DNA of 64,000 nt from positions 30,025,011 through 30,089,010 of the forward strand of contig NC_088796.1 in NCBI RefSeq assembly GCF_011386835.1, read 5' to 3'. Positions 1-54,419 of this stretch are shown here, piece by piece. Below the pieces are notes generated by a model that saw nothing but the letters and a program-made list of their open reading frames with translations, was not told the origin of the DNA and made no database searches. A program made the position numbers and the translations under genes. This stretch comes from Chrysemys picta bellii. Taxonomy: Eukaryota > Chordata > Testudines > Emydidae. Position 1 is the first letter of the stretch. The number at the start of each line of letters is the position of its first letter.

Positions 1-78
1 CTCCAATAAAATCCTGGATGGATTGAATTGTCACTACAAAAACAGACTTGACTTTTCTGTGGTCTGTGTTTTGTCTAA

Positions 79-41313
<41,235 letters not shown>

Positions 41314-42232
41314 ATACTGATAAACACCTAGCAAAGTTAATATTTGGCCAGTATGAAAAACAAAAAGTTATTTTGTACATCCGAATGTAAGGCAAAGTTA
41401 TGAGAAAAAAACAAGTGCACAAATTGGCTTATATAATTTTGACATCTGAAAAAAATCAATACTTTGCTAAGGGTCTAGAAAAACCTGAATTGTGTTTCTG
41501 TTGTGGGTTTTATGGATGCTATGAATCAGGAACACTTCAGCAGAATGAGTCCATCTTTAGATGAATCTAGTGGGGCTGAATTTTTTTCCTCTCCCCTAGC
41601 AGACAGGTAATATAAATTGAAATGTAGGATTTCATGGACCTGTTTCATTAACTTCCAAGTATGACATGATGTAAACATATGCACCTAAAGTGCTGAAATA
41701 TTTTTCAGCAAATGCAACTAATTCAAATCTTTATCCCCCCTGCAGTTGTTGCCATTTTAACTGTTCTGAGAAAACGATGTCCCCAATCCCGCAATCGATT
41801 GTGTTTGGGCACCAGCGGTTGCCTACACTAACCTGATTGTAAAATCTTTGGCCACTGCAGGCCATTTCAATTTCTGTTCACTTTTGACTTTTAATGATAT
41901 TTTGCTACTTTCATTTTGATGCATTCTTAATCAACATTTTTGTAATGCTGGAAGAAGGCACTTTCTTAATCAACATATTTAAGATGCTGGAGAAGATGCA
42001 AATCAAGAGTTTCTTTATCACAATTTTTTTAAATGAATCAACTATCATTTGGGGACCGTAAAAGCATGCAATCTTACAATCAATGTTTTGAATATTTGAC
42101 TTTCCCTTAATCTAGTTAAGAGCACTATTTAAATTTTCATAAGTACCACTAAGCAGTAAATCAGTTCGGCATATAGTGCTATTTTATTTTTATTATGTTA
42201 AGAGTACTTGAATGGAACTCAAATATTTGCCT

Positions 42233-42238
42233 AATAAA
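42233..42238 (+). terminator. Candidate poly(A) signal AATAAA, proximal
   Basis: AATAAA about 920 bases after the NNT stop, followed within 30 bases by TG-rich sequence. A plausible short 3' end; position only, no transcript evidence. Confidence 0.5.
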
Positions 42239-43519
42239 ATGAATTTATCATGTTTGCACAATGATGTAGCAGCTGTCTTTGGTGACAAAAGCTAAATACA
42301 AATAGCTATACTTGTGTTAGAAAGCATTAACATCTGGGAAAAACAAACTACTCTGAAGCAAGTTTAAAATTAATCCATCCTGACTGTTTATAAAACTACT
42401 TTTTTTAATCACATCATGTATTGGGACCTTGAATAACTCAATAGCATTTGAGAAATATTACCACTTAGCTACCTCTGTTTTTATGTAAGGATAACTTAAA
42501 ATCCATTTTTTGAACAGGTAGTATATCAAGAAATTTAATAATGTATGAAAGAAACAGCCTTTTAGAAATCTGTCTTTTCTATAGCTCAAAAACATTAGCA
42601 TATAAGCATTAATATGTTGTTACAAAGCATAGGAATACTTGAGGCTTTAAATTCTAACTTAACACATTGGGGCAGCTATGTTTGAATGCAGTATGTATGG
42701 CCTCTTAATATAATTGTATTGATAGCTATGTTTCTGTTGGGTCTGTGCGCAAAAAAAAAAAAAAAAAACCCTTGAGGGGGAGAAAAGGGACTTAAATAGA
42801 GGGCAATTTTGTAATCATGGAATATTATTTTTTTTCCTTGACCAAGTCTGATTTAAGAATTATTGGCTGCAGTGTCCAACTTATTTCTGCTTGTATGTAG
42901 CTAACTAAAAGTTAATCTTTTCTTAAAATGCCTTTTCCTTTGTATCTGAAATGAAAAATGCAATTTGTTATGGATCAGAGGTGCCAGTGTTAACTTTAGA
43001 ACTGTGTTTTATCATGAAACATCAGAGAATTATTAAAAAAGCTTAAAAAATGTAGTTTTCGTTCAGAATCATTGTTCATCTCCTCTCCAGTATAGTGTGG
43101 CATAAAAAGGTCACTAGCCTGATGCTCCATTTTGGGAGTTACAGCATCAAAATTACACTGAAGGCAGGCCAGGTTGGTTTTATGCCCTTTGTAGCAAAAT
43201 CTCTTTGGATGCATCTATTTTTCACAGATAGTTACCAGTCCTGAGCTGACATATGTTTGCTTACTTAATTACACAATCTAACTTCAGCCAATCTTGCAGA
43301 CAGGTCTCCCAGGATAAAAAGGAAGCAGTTCTCTTCAAGTTTGGATCTGGTCAGAACTTAGCTGTTTCTTGGAGGTATCCTATCCAGGAGCAACAGTCAG
43401 AGGTCTTGATTCAATAGGTAGCTTTCTCTTCCTCTTGATTGATTTCTCTAACTTGGAGCCAGGACCCTTTGTGGTGCCAAAATTTGGTTAAATTGTAAGA
43501 GTCCCTGCACCTGGTAGTG

Positions 43520-43525
43520 AATAAA
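43520..43525 (+). terminator. Candidate poly(A) signal AATAAA, distal
   Basis: AATAAA about 2.2 kb after the stop, followed by a T-rich stretch within 30 bases. Could give a longer NNT transcript. A further AATAAA lies at 45057. Confidence 0.4.
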
Positions 43526-43904
43526 ATGTCCAAGCTTTATTTTTTTAAACTATGTTAATACCATATCCCCGGCCGCATTCCAAGTTCAGAAACTAAATTC
43601 TGCCTTCCTACATTTCTCCTGCACTTTCTACTATCTAGTATCACGTTCACTTTCTGCCCAAAACTGTGTGTCGTTTTGCACACTACTGTTACTGTCTGTT
43701 TTGACTTTAGATGTGGCTTGCATTTCAGTGAGGGGTGAAGTGATCCCAGTATATAACTCGTATGAATAAATTGGTAAAGTACTCTGCAATCCTCTGGAAC
43801 GAAAGCACTTTGCAACACAATAACTTGCATTTTATATTCAACCTTACATAGTGACGGCATAGTGTAAATTGTATTAACATGGCTCTTAAAAAGGAATACT
43901 TAAT

Positions 43905-44515
43905 GAAATGTTGGCCTGTGACTCCAGGGATCAAACTTGGGTTTTGCTCTGTGTGGCAGAGCTCTGACCTTGTCCCCACGGGTCCTGCGCTTCTAGGCGG
44001 TATATGCTAGCCTCAGTGGCTCTCTGTGACCCTCCACGTAGCCCTTCTCTCTCTAGGGCCAGGGTTACAGTCTGCTGAGCCCTTTTCATCATAAGCCAGC
44101 AAGGAGGTTGGTGAGAGAACTCCCACAGTCTCTGTTGTCCCTAGGGCTTGTTTTAGAACAGTTTAGCCTCCTGTCCTGACAGGAGCCTGACTTCCCCTCC
44201 AAGGAGGTGTTCCTGTAGTGGTGGGTTGGGGGGGAACCCGGGCCCACCCTCTACTCCGGGTTCCAGCCTAGGGACCCTAATGGTAGCAGCTGTTGGCAGC
44301 CAACCTTTCATTGCCAGAGTTGCTACATTTCCCTGGGCCACTTCCCCACAGGTCTCCTGCTTCTCCCTTCTTCACCCTTACCTTAGGGCTCCCTTATCAA
44401 TAGCTTGAGGGTGTCTTCATTAACCAGCCCTTCAGCCACACTTCCTCTCCTCTGGCTCCCTGGCTTTTTGCTCAAAGTATACACACTGCAGAGGAGCATA
44501 CTTTCCAATCCCACA
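43905..44515. repeat. GC-rich LTR/ERV-like block
   Basis: Contains ggggaacccgggcccaccct and agcctagggaccctaatg, similar in kind to 17575-17625, in a GC-rich island between AT-rich flanks. It looks like retroviral-type non-coding sequence. No open viral gene and no boundaries resolved. Confidence 0.35.
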
Positions 44516-44519
44516 GGAG

Positions 44520-47048
44520 AACTTATTGCATTCAATAAGTTTGAGTATTGGGAAAGTTGGGTTGTTCAGTTTGTATATCTAGGCAGAGTAGTTCAAATAT
44601 TCAATTTATGGGACTTGCCAGTTTACTGGGTATTGTTCCAGCAACTGTTTGGTGTAGGATGGTGAAAAAATTCCTCTGCTAAAATGGCAGTGACTTGCAT
44701 AATCCAGCTGCTCTGTAGTCACTCAGAGGAAATAAATATTACATTAATTAGGTTACAGACTATTCTCATGTGTTCCTTAGTGTTGTATAAAAGAAACAGA
44801 ACACGCTGTTGTAGCTGGTTTAAAACTTTCAAAGATGCAAGTTCCTAAAAATGTCTAGTTAGATATTTTGCTCCAGCACCTATCCTAAAATCTTGTTTTG
44901 AAAAACTCTCTGCTTGGAATTAAATTATTTTAAAATGGAAGAATGGCTGCTCCCAGGACATTGATCACAGTGGCCTTTTGAATGTGGGACCTTTATCTCC
45001 ATAAGCATGGATCTGAAACATTCGGATAACAAGAAGCCAGTGAAGAAAAAGATTAAAATAAAACTTTAAACCATTAAACTATTAATCTGTCTTTACCTCC
45101 CTCTGAATTTTGGAACCTCTAGTCCAGTTTTGCACACAACAATGATTTAGGACACTGGCATTTTTGGGTCCATCTTATTACCTAATTTAAAGAAACTGTT
45201 CTATAAAATCCAAGAGGCTATCCCCTTTCTAATTTTTAAATCCACCCCTCTTGAAATTTTCAAATCGTCCTTTTTATATAGGTTGTATTTTAATCCTTGC
45301 AAGGCAGCTGTAGAAACAGCAAAGGAAGCAGACTCACTAATAAACCATATTTAACTGCTGTGCTCATGTCAATATTCTTAGTATGCGAACAAGGAGAAAA
45401 TTAGAACCATGTTGGCTTTTGGTGTATGATTATGTGATGTGGCATATAATAAAGCCAATGTTTTTTCATGAAGAGAATAAGTTGTTTACAAACAAGGTTA
45501 TTAAAGTAATCATTAAAGAAAAATGAATGACAGCGTCTCAGAGATAGCTTTGTCCCTTATACATCTCAGTTTTGTTTATGAAGAGCAGAGGTGTTACGTG
45601 TAGGACAAAATTCTGCTCTTTGCAGCATATGTGCTTTTATTGAATACTCTGTGTGAATCTGCTAGCACTGCGGATATTTTGCGTTCAGGCTTTAGATCTG
45701 GGCTCGTAAAGGCCCTACAAGGTCTCTCTGCTTCTTGACCCTCTTGTCCATCTCCCCAGTTCTGTGCTGACTAGACCTTGAGAGCTGGTTCTTGTCCAAC
45801 CCCATCTCTCTTATGGGAAGGAAGCCACAGAAGAACAAAAGGGCTGACAGGGCTTTACACTCAATAAGAGATGTGTACAAAAAAGATTGTGGTTGTTCTC
45901 TAGTACAGTATAAAATTGTTATTCTGTTAAATAGTCTAACCGATAATTAAAAAAATTCCCAGGGACATAGAAACTAACAACTAGCACACATTTTGAAAAG
46001 CCCTAGCAGATGTTAAAGTTGTCCCATGCAATAATAGCAATTTCCCGTTTTCTTTATTAAAATATTACAGATGTGGATAGGAAGAACTGTTTGAGAAATG
46101 TTAAATCAGAAAATCACAGTTTTATCTTTATTATAGCTTCTGAGGGATTTACTAACATGCAGACAACATAGGAAGATGAATTTTGCCTTTGATTTATAGG
46201 CACACGAGTCTTTATTTTGACATCACCATTCTCCTTTTGAAGTGTCAGTTTAGAACTGGTTTAGTGCTACATGCAACTTTAAAAGCTATAATTAATGTAT
46301 TTACATTACATGTAAGTGCTAAGTATTGCTAAAATCACCCTTGAATTGCACAGCATGGCCCACAGTGGTCATCAGCAGGAATCTCTCTCCACCCCCTGCT
46401 CCCATTTCTTGGCCTTGGGATTTTTTGAGGTTTCCAGGGCCATCTCACCCTAGTGGACAGGTAGTATGACATGCTGGCAACAGTGATTAGGTCCTTGGTT
46501 GAGATTCAGGTAGTCTCCCTGGCTCAGAGGGGACTCCTAGAAGTACAGGAAGGGCTCTAGGCCACAACTACAAGACAGACTTGTGCCTTTTGTGGTTAGT
46601 GCAAGCAAGAGAGGCAGCATTGTGACTATTATGGGCACAGATTTAACACCACTTTAGGGGAGGACAGTGTGCCAGCTTCCCTCAATAAGCACACTCTGTC
46701 TCTGGATAGAGACAGTTTTACCACACACCAGTTATGTCGTGTCTCTAGCATTTCCTAATCCTGAGAAATTGCTGGTTTTGTAGTCCTTTGATTTCCTAGA
46801 CATCTTTCAATCTGGTTTTTGGCCTGACTGTGGTATTGACACTTCCCTGATTCATTGGTCAATGAATTCCTTGCCAGTAAACAAAGGTCAAGCATCCATA
46901 TCTGTTTTTAGATCTGTGAACAACCATCCATGAGGTTGACCATGAAGCTTGCCTGCAGACTGTTGGCGTGGATGGAGATCTGTTTCCCTAGAGGATGCTA
47001 TTGCACAGTTGCCCAGCTGCCTGTTGAACCCGTCCCGTTCAGTGTGTA
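44520..47048. other. Intergenic, nothing recognised
   Basis: About 2.5 kb downstream of NNT without a recognisable gene, RNA or repeat family. Confidence 0.55.
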
Positions 47049-47056
47049 TTGGAGAC

Positions 47057-48322
47057 TAGGGTTACCATCCGTCCGTATTTCCCCGGACATGTCCGGCTTT
47101 TGCGTCTCTAAATAGCTGTCTGGGAGGAATTGGTAAAGTTAAAAGGTCTGGGGTTTTTCCCCTCGCCACCCTCCCTCCCTTCCATGCAGAGTGCGGCTGC
47201 TGATTGGGCGGCTGGACCTGATTGAGCCGCTCCCATTGGCCTCCAGCAGCCAGAGCCCCTCCCCTGCTGCCTGCAGCGTGTTTTGCCTACAGGTGGACAT
47301 CTGCATGGTAAGGGGAGTCCCGGGGGGCAGTCAGTGAGCAGGGGGAGGATTGGATGGGTCCTCGGCCTCCACCTGCCACCCCTCCCGTAGGTCTCCCCCC
47401 TCCCTGCCTGCCTCTCCCTTGCCTGCTTCTACTGCCAGAGCCAGCAGCAACTGCTGTCTGCTGCCCCCGGATCGTAGTGCCCCCCATCCACTAATGGCAA
47501 GACAGGCTGCCCTTACCCTGCCCTTCCACCCTAGCCCCGAGCCTCTCCAATGCCCCAAACCCCTCATCCCCAGCCCTCATTCCCCTGCACCCTAATCCTC
47601 TGCCCCAGCCCTGAGCCCCCTCCAGCATCATGAACCCCTCATCCCCCCCACACCCTAATCCTCTGCCCCAGCCCTGAGCCCCCTCCTGCATCATGAACCC
47701 CTCATCCTCAGCCCCACAGCCCTCACCCTTGCACCCCCTCCTATCCCCAAACTCCCTCCCAAACCCCCTTCCCACACACCCCCTCCTGCCCTCAAACTCC
47801 CTCCCAAAGCCTGCACTCCCTCCCTTTGCACCTCCTCCCACCCCCAAACTCCATCACAGAGTCTGAACCCCTCACCCCCTCCTGCACACCCACCCCCTGC
47901 CCCAGCCTGGAGCCTGCACCCAGCACCCAAACTCTATCCCAGAGCCTGCACCCCTCCTGCACCCTAATCCCCAGCCCAGGACCTGCACCCCAGACCTCCT
48001 CCCCCCACCTAACCCCCCTCCCAGAGCCTTAGGCAGGTGGGGGGGGTTCTGGGCACCACCAAAGTTTCTACAACCCTGCCACCCATGCGAGTGGATAAGG
48101 GTCGGGGCAGTCAGGGGACAGATATGGTTCTAGGGGGGCAGTTAGGGTGGGGGGTTCTCAGCAGGGGGCAGTCAGGGGACAAGAAGCAGAGCGGGAGTTG
48201 GGGGTTCTGAGGGGGGCAGTCGGGGTGGGAAGTGGGAGGGAATGGATGGCATGGGGGCAGGGCTAGGGCGGGACTCCCCCCCCAGTGTCCTCTTTTTTGA
48301 TTGTGGAAATATGGTAACCCTA
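47057..48322 (+). mobile_element. hAT-type MITE, copy 2, expanded, with perfect 8-bp target duplication
   Basis: 1266 bases with the same termini as the copy at 22212 (tagggttaccatc left; tatggtaacccta at 48310-48322). It is flanked by identical ttggagac (47049-47056 and 48323-48330). The ccggacatgtccgg palindrome lies at 47083-47096, here near the left end, so this copy is inverted relative to the other. It is longer because of a C-rich tandem-repeat interior. No transposase; the open frames are composition artefacts. Confidence 0.9.
47520..48030. repeat. C-rich minisatellite inside the MITE
   Basis: Degenerate units built from ccccagccctgagccccctc and caccctaatcctctg. Two adjacent units starting at 47588 and 47651 are nearly identical (period about 63). 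Further units downstream are more diverged. Confidence 0.75.
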
Positions 48323-48330
48323 TTGGAGAC

Positions 48331-49620
48331 CACTGTGGAAAATCACATTGCAGCCCAATCTCACTACCTGTACCATCTGAGACTGAGGGAAGAGAGACAG
48401 CCGTGTGTCTGGGTTCTTAGTGCTTGGCCACAGAGGCATATATGAGAGTGGGGGTTTGAACCCCAAAACAGACAAAATGACAATATTGTTGGTACATATA
48501 GAGGAAGCACTTAGAGTGTCGTGGGGTAGTATCTGTCCCCTCTGAGTGTGTATCCCATAGGTAGCTCAGAAGAGCAGATGGATTTAGTCTCTTGCAGACT
48601 GGTGGCCTGTGTTCTTGTTGAGCACTCTGCTCTAGAATTAGCTTCCACAGTCAGTCTAGATGAGACAATCTGTTGCCTTTCATGACATGTTGTGTCACTG
48701 TATCACCACAGTACATAAGCCAGTTTGAGGTGATACTATAAACTTTTCTATTTACTTTCAGGTCTTTGGCTGAAGAGTGAGCATGGGCTGAATGGAGATC
48801 ATGAGCAAGGGAGCTCTGGCTTCTTGGTGTGCTGGGTTGAAGTAGCATTTTATAATGGCCTCATCTTTGTAATTATAAAAAGTAAATGGTCATCTTGATA
48901 AGGAGTCTGCTTTCCACATTGGGTGAAGGGGTGTTTGGTTTCAGAAAGGTTTTTCCCATGGCAATGCGTTCAACAAATTCATAGTTAAGCTGCAAAAGAC
49001 AGCATTTAAGACACAGGGCTAGATTCACAAAGGGGACTTAGGCATTGCAGTGCCTAACTTTTAAGTGATCTCTTGCCTTGGTGAAATTCACAACCCTGAA
49101 TTAGGCTTCCCATACAATGCACAGGGAGAGTTAGGAGCCTAAAAAAGGGATTCACAGAAGCCAGCAAACTGAGCGGGGAGCTGCCTAGGCTAGCCAGTAG
49201 GAAATACGAGGGAGAAGAACATTTAATGGGAGGATACGCTATCTGCAGAATGTGAAATGGATGGTTACAGCATAGTTCTTTGGTAAAGGATCTTTCCTCC
49301 TCAGGAAAGATTGTCCTGCTCTCCCCAGGTACTGAGGGCTTTCAGTAATATGTCAGTCAAGCCCATCACGGGTTTTATCTTTTTGTATTGAGAAACCTTA
49401 CTCATTGGTAGTAGTGGTGGGGGTCCTAAAATTCTCCTGTTACTGAATCTCAGAGCTGGCATTAGCTTGCTCATGTTTTTCCTGGCATTGGCACATTTCT
49501 GGCTTCCATAGCTATTTCCCTGTATGGCAACAATGATTTTAACTTAACCTAAAGTGTTGAAAATCATCATTTGAAAATGTATAATAAAGCATGAATGTTA
49601 ACAGTAGTACAGCCAAGAGT
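48331..49620. other. Intergenic with a decayed inverted-repeat MITE
   Basis: From about 49018 the phrase gctagattcacaaagggg, with aaaaaagggattcacagaag further on, resembles a decayed short-inverted-repeat DNA transposon. The remainder is unremarkable. Confidence 0.45.
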
Positions 49621-49624
49621 AAAA

Positions 49625-50684
49625 CACTAGGGATAGAAAGCTGGCTAGATTGTTGGGCTCAGTGGGTAGTGATCAATGTCTCGATGTCTAGTTGGCAGCC
49701 GATATCAAGCAGAGTGCCCCGGGGTCAGTCCTGGGGCCGGTTTTGTTCAACATCTTTATTAATGATCTGGATGATGGGATGAATTTCACCCTCAGCAAGT
49801 TCGCAGATGACACTAAGCTGTGGGGAGAGGTAGATATGCTGGAGAGTAGGGATAGGGTACAGAGTGACCTAGACAAATTGGAGGAGTGGGCCAAAAGAAA
49901 TCTGATGAGGTTCAACAAGCACAAGTGCAGAGTCCTGCACTTAGGAAGGAAAAATCCCATGCACCGCTACAGGCTGGGGACCGACTGGCTAAGCAGCAGT
50001 GCTGCAGAAAAGGACCTGGGAATTACAGTGGACAAGAAGCTGGATATGAGTCAGCAGTGTGCCCTTGTTGCCAAGACGGCCAATGGCATATTGGGCTATA
50101 TTAGTAGGAGCATTGCTAGCAGATCGAGGGAAGTGATTATTCCCCTCTATTCGGCACTGGTGAGGCCACATCTGGAGTATTGTGTCCAGTTTTGGTCCCC
50201 CCCACTACAGAAGGGATGTGGACAAATTGGAGAGAGTCCAGCAGTGGGCAACGAAAATGATTAGGGGCCTGGGGCACATGACTTATGAGGAGAGGCTGAG
50301 GGAATGGGTTATTTAGTCTGGAGAAGAGAGGAGTGAGGGGGGATTTGATAGCAGCCTTCAACTACCTGAAGGGGGGTTCCAAAGAGGATGGAGCTATGCT
50401 GTTCTCAGTGGTGGCAGATGACAGAACAAGGAGCAATGGTCTCAAGTTGCAGTGGGGGAGGTCTAGGTTGGATATTAGGAAACACTATTTCACTAGGAGG
50501 GTGGTGAAGTACTGGAATGGGTTACCTGGGGAGGTGGTGGAATCTCCATCCTTAGAGGTTTTTAAGGCCCGGCTTGACAAAGCCCTGGCTGGGATGATTT
50601 AGTTGGTGTTGGTTCTGCTTTGAGCAGGGGATTGGACTAGACGACCTCCTGAGGTCTCTTCCAACCCTAATATTCTATGATTAT
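49625..50684 (+). repeat. CR1 LINE, 3' third, relatively intact
   Basis: A 5'-truncated CR1 in plus orientation, ending at the typical tail with tattctatgatta. The frame open at 49692-50264 encodes the reverse-transcriptase palm with FADDTKLW, followed by [17 protein letters not shown] frameshift near the C run at about 50200-50210 moves the reading into another frame, which resumes as [14 protein letters not shown] at about 50336-50602. It is the best preserved CR1 here, but it cannot move by itself because the 5' half is missing. Confidence 0.93.
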
Positions 50685-53450
50685 ATGAAAGCAAGAGGTA
50701 TAGCAAGAATATGGAGACTGTATGTGGTGTAAGGCTGAAAAAAGCTATTTAAAAAAAGTAGAATAAAGCAGAAATTAATTTTACAAAAAGGTCTTTAAAA
50801 GACTTTCACTTAGGTAGGATTTGGTGTCTCAGAATTAGAGAACACTTGTTAGCTCTAGCTCATTGGACTGAATCCACCCCATGTCCATAGTAGGTAAAAG
50901 TCTACTACATAATGAAATGATTTGTAGTTTTCACTTAATATCTGCCATCAAAACGGAGACGCTGGAGATGGCTAAATCTGCTTGTTGGTGAGTCTTCAAG
51001 CCCATGTTTGAAGCATGTTGGCAGGTCAGTACAGACATGATCATTCTTTACTTGTCTATGCTTGAACATAATGATTCAGCCTGCAGAGCTTTGACTCCAG
51101 TTTGAGTTAGAACAATGGTTTTATAAACTGATTTAGACAAGATGCTCATAAACCTCAGTGATAGGCAGGGTATAAGAACCTGAACAGAATAGAAACTAAA
51201 CAAACTGATGAAGTTTAGTCAATGACGTGGAATATGAACATGTATACTGTTCTCAACCAGGGAGATCACAGGATTCATTGACAAACAGATTGCTCCCATT
51301 TATCCAAGACATTTTATAAGTAAGAAGTATGTGTCATGTGTCCATATGTTCATACTAAGCACCCAAGAAATTACTGAAAATGTTTTATGAGACATTTGTT
51401 TTAAATATTATTGGTTAATGAGTTTAAATCTGTAACATAATTACACAGTGTGGAATGCTCATCCATTATCTAATTGGATTGTTTATTAAAAATCTAAGCC
51501 ATTTAATAAATTTCCTTACCAACATTTGTTGTTAAGCCTGTTTGTGGAGATGGTCCTGTTGTCTCTCTGCCACATAGGCCACGTTAATCTATTTTTCCTG
51601 GTACTCACTCTTTACTTCACTCTTTCAGCAGCAGAATTTGTCTTGGATTTCCGGAGTGGTTTGGTAATTGTATGTTTACATGTTTGTTCTGTCAGTGTTT
51701 TGAAATGGCATAGGATTTGCTAGGGCTGCTATGAAGAGTCTCAGCTATTTGTGGTCTTTCTAAGAAATCTTAGTATCAGACATATCTCAAAAGGAACAAC
51801 ATAAATTCAGCTCATGCTGTGTGAAAATGTTGTCCTATTCCTGAGTCTGCCCTAGGAGAGCTATCTTTTAGAATCATTCCAGAATGGCCAAATTAGAGAT
51901 CTGCAAATACTGTTCAAACAACTCCTTCCACATCATGCGATTCTCAGAGGTGCCCTGTTAAATTTTTTCTTTCCAACTGAGAAAACAGAGATGGTTTCCC
52001 TACCTCTGTAGGTGGCGTCTTCGACAGAACTGTCCATTACAGAAATGATTAATCACTGGAACCCACAAAAATGTCTCTGAATTTGGTTGCACTTAATTTC
52101 AAGTGTTTACAAATATTCCTTGGGGAGGATGCCTACATCCCCCTCCACAAGGTCTCACCCCTTATCCCCACTTGAGATTATGTAGGCTGTTGCTATGCTA
52201 TACTATCAATATACTTATATATTTTTCAGGAGCAAAATATAAATGCTCACAAGTGCGGCTTTAGATTTTTGCCAAGTGCAGTTACCTCCCTTCCTTTCCT
52301 TATGACCCAAAGTGCCATGCATCCCCCTGGGATTTGTGGTTTCATATGGACACAAGAAAATTTTAGAGGGACCCCTTTTAAAAAACATTGTCAGTGTTGC
52401 TTTAAGATTCAAACAGGCTGACCTGATGGTCAAATGGTAGTACAAAATTTGGGATTCCAGTTTGCGATAAAGTGTGGTTGTTGCTTCTTTATCTGCCTCC
52501 TTAATCCTGGTGTCCCTCTTCAGCGTGCCCTTGTGGGACCAGGTCTTGAAGGAGAAGTCTAGCTATCTTCAGCCAGAAGGATAGGTTAACATGCTGCAAG
52601 CCCTTAGCCTGGGCAGGAAGCCGATAAAAGAAGAGAGCTAGGGAAGGATCATCAGAGAACCTGGCTCAGAAAGTGAAGGCTTGAAATACAAATAGTAATT
52701 AACTGAACCAGCCACTGGATGTCACTTGTTTCACACAAATATACCTGAGAAATTAATAGTCTGGCAACAGAGAATTTGAGAGAATCTATTCAAGATAGTA
52801 AGATAGCTTCAGAGTGACTATCCTCTTTCTCTCCCTCCTGTAGCTGTTAAAGTGGGATACTGTGTATCTAAGTGTCAGCTCAGAGTCTGAGATCTCCAGC
52901 AAATGGTCACCTGCATGACCCAATTATGAACCCATCCTGCCACACCACTTCTTGAATGGCATGCTAATGTTTGCCTCTCCAGAACTGGCATCTGTGGGAC
53001 TAGCAGCTGCAAAAGGACTCTAAACCTGCCATGCAGCTAAGCTAGCTTTTGCCTTGCTGCATGAATGTCTCAGAACATAGACCTAGAGACACCAAAGCGT
53101 CCGAATTTTCGTGCAGCTGCAGACCTTGCTGAAACAGAAGGCAGAGACTGAAAGATGTGCAAATAGAGAGAGAACCCACCCCCAAAGCAAAAACAGGCAG
53201 AAAGCCATGAAGAAAAATTAAGACTAAAAGGAGAAATGCAACAAAGAGGATAAAGAAGGGAGACAAGTAGGAAGGAGAAATGAGTATCTTCAACCAGCCA
53301 GTAACTACAGCAGACTTAATTAACTAAACTCCCCATCTTGGAGGGATGCATTAGGTTCAATTCTAATCTCACAGTGGTTTTAGGTGCATTGACATCCATA
53401 GAGTTACTCTTGATCTACACCATGGGAAGAGAGAGTGGAATCGGAGCCAC
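50685..53450. other. Intergenic, nothing recognised
   Basis: About 2.8 kb with no gene, RNA or repeat family that I can support. Confidence 0.5.
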
Positions 53451-53454
53451 TATA

Positions 53455-53548
53455 TGCATCCGAAGAAGTGGGCTGTAGTCCACGAAAGCTTATGCTCTAA
53501 TAAATTTGTTAGTCTCTAAGGTGCCACAAGTACTCCTGTACTATTTGT
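53455..53548 (+). repeat. Short widespread reptile repeat terminus
   Basis: Contains gaagaagtgggctgtagtcc, then cacgaaagcttatgctc, then gtctctaaggtgccacaagt, a terminus that recurs widely in amniote genomes. I cannot name its family from sequence alone. Confidence 0.6.
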
Positions 53549-54419
53549 AGCGTGCTTGTTACCACGGTTAAAACAGAATTGTATGCCAGCAGCTGTACCA
53601 GATGATCTAAAATGGGAGAGTCTCTTCTTGGTTAAGCACTCAGGAGCTGGGTTAAGTTTCTCTTGGGCAGAAGTCAGTGTGTGTGGTGTGTCTCATCCCC
53701 TCTTTTACAGTTCCTAGCTATAGACGTTCATCTTTTTTATCTCAAATTGTAGAGGCCCATGCTTTTATCTCTGGAGATACCCAGTTCAATCCCCCAGTCA
53801 TGACCAAGATGATGATTATTTCTCACATTTTACAATGAGTGGACAAAACAGTTCATAACCAAATAGCTTGAGTAATGGTGGAAAATGACTTTCAATTATA
53901 ACATCACGGAGGAGAATTAATGTATTCCTGAATTTTCTCTCGCTGAATTCCAGGAGCTATAGTTGCTCTGGCTCCCTACACGCACTAGAGTAAGTGGAAC
54001 TGATAAGTCCTGTGTCCTAGTTAATAAGTGAAAATCTCATCATCTTCTTGAGCAATATTACTGACCATTTTATTTTGATAGAACAGCAGGATTAGAAACT
54101 GCAGAGAAATCTATTTAAGAGGTTCCATTGGCACTTAGCTACACAAGCACTGGGGTGAAATCCTGGCCTCAATAAAGTCAATGGCCGTCTTTCCGTTGAC
54201 TAATAACAGCAGGATTTCACCCTTTTCAGTTGTTCTTGAATTTTAAAACATTTAATTCACACAAAAATCTAGAAACATCTAGGAAACAAAATCGAAATTC
54301 ACTTTTTTTCATGCACCAAAACATTAGCCCTCATTTTATTCCGAACCAAACTGTACATGAAAAAATAAGTTATACTGCTATATATAGAATGCATTGGAAT
54401 TAATCATTAAACAACTACA

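Larger units (their letters stand above)
41314..43550 (+). other. NNT 3' untranslated region (extent uncertain)
   Basis: AT-rich sequence after the stop codon, with no open frame of note. The end depends on which polyadenylation signal is used (42233 or 43520). An A run at about 42751-42769 is internal. Confidence 0.6.

Noticed and set aside
47287..48032. Several 65-118 codon frames on both strands
   Set aside because: Low-complexity translations of the C-rich minisatellite inside the second MITE copy.
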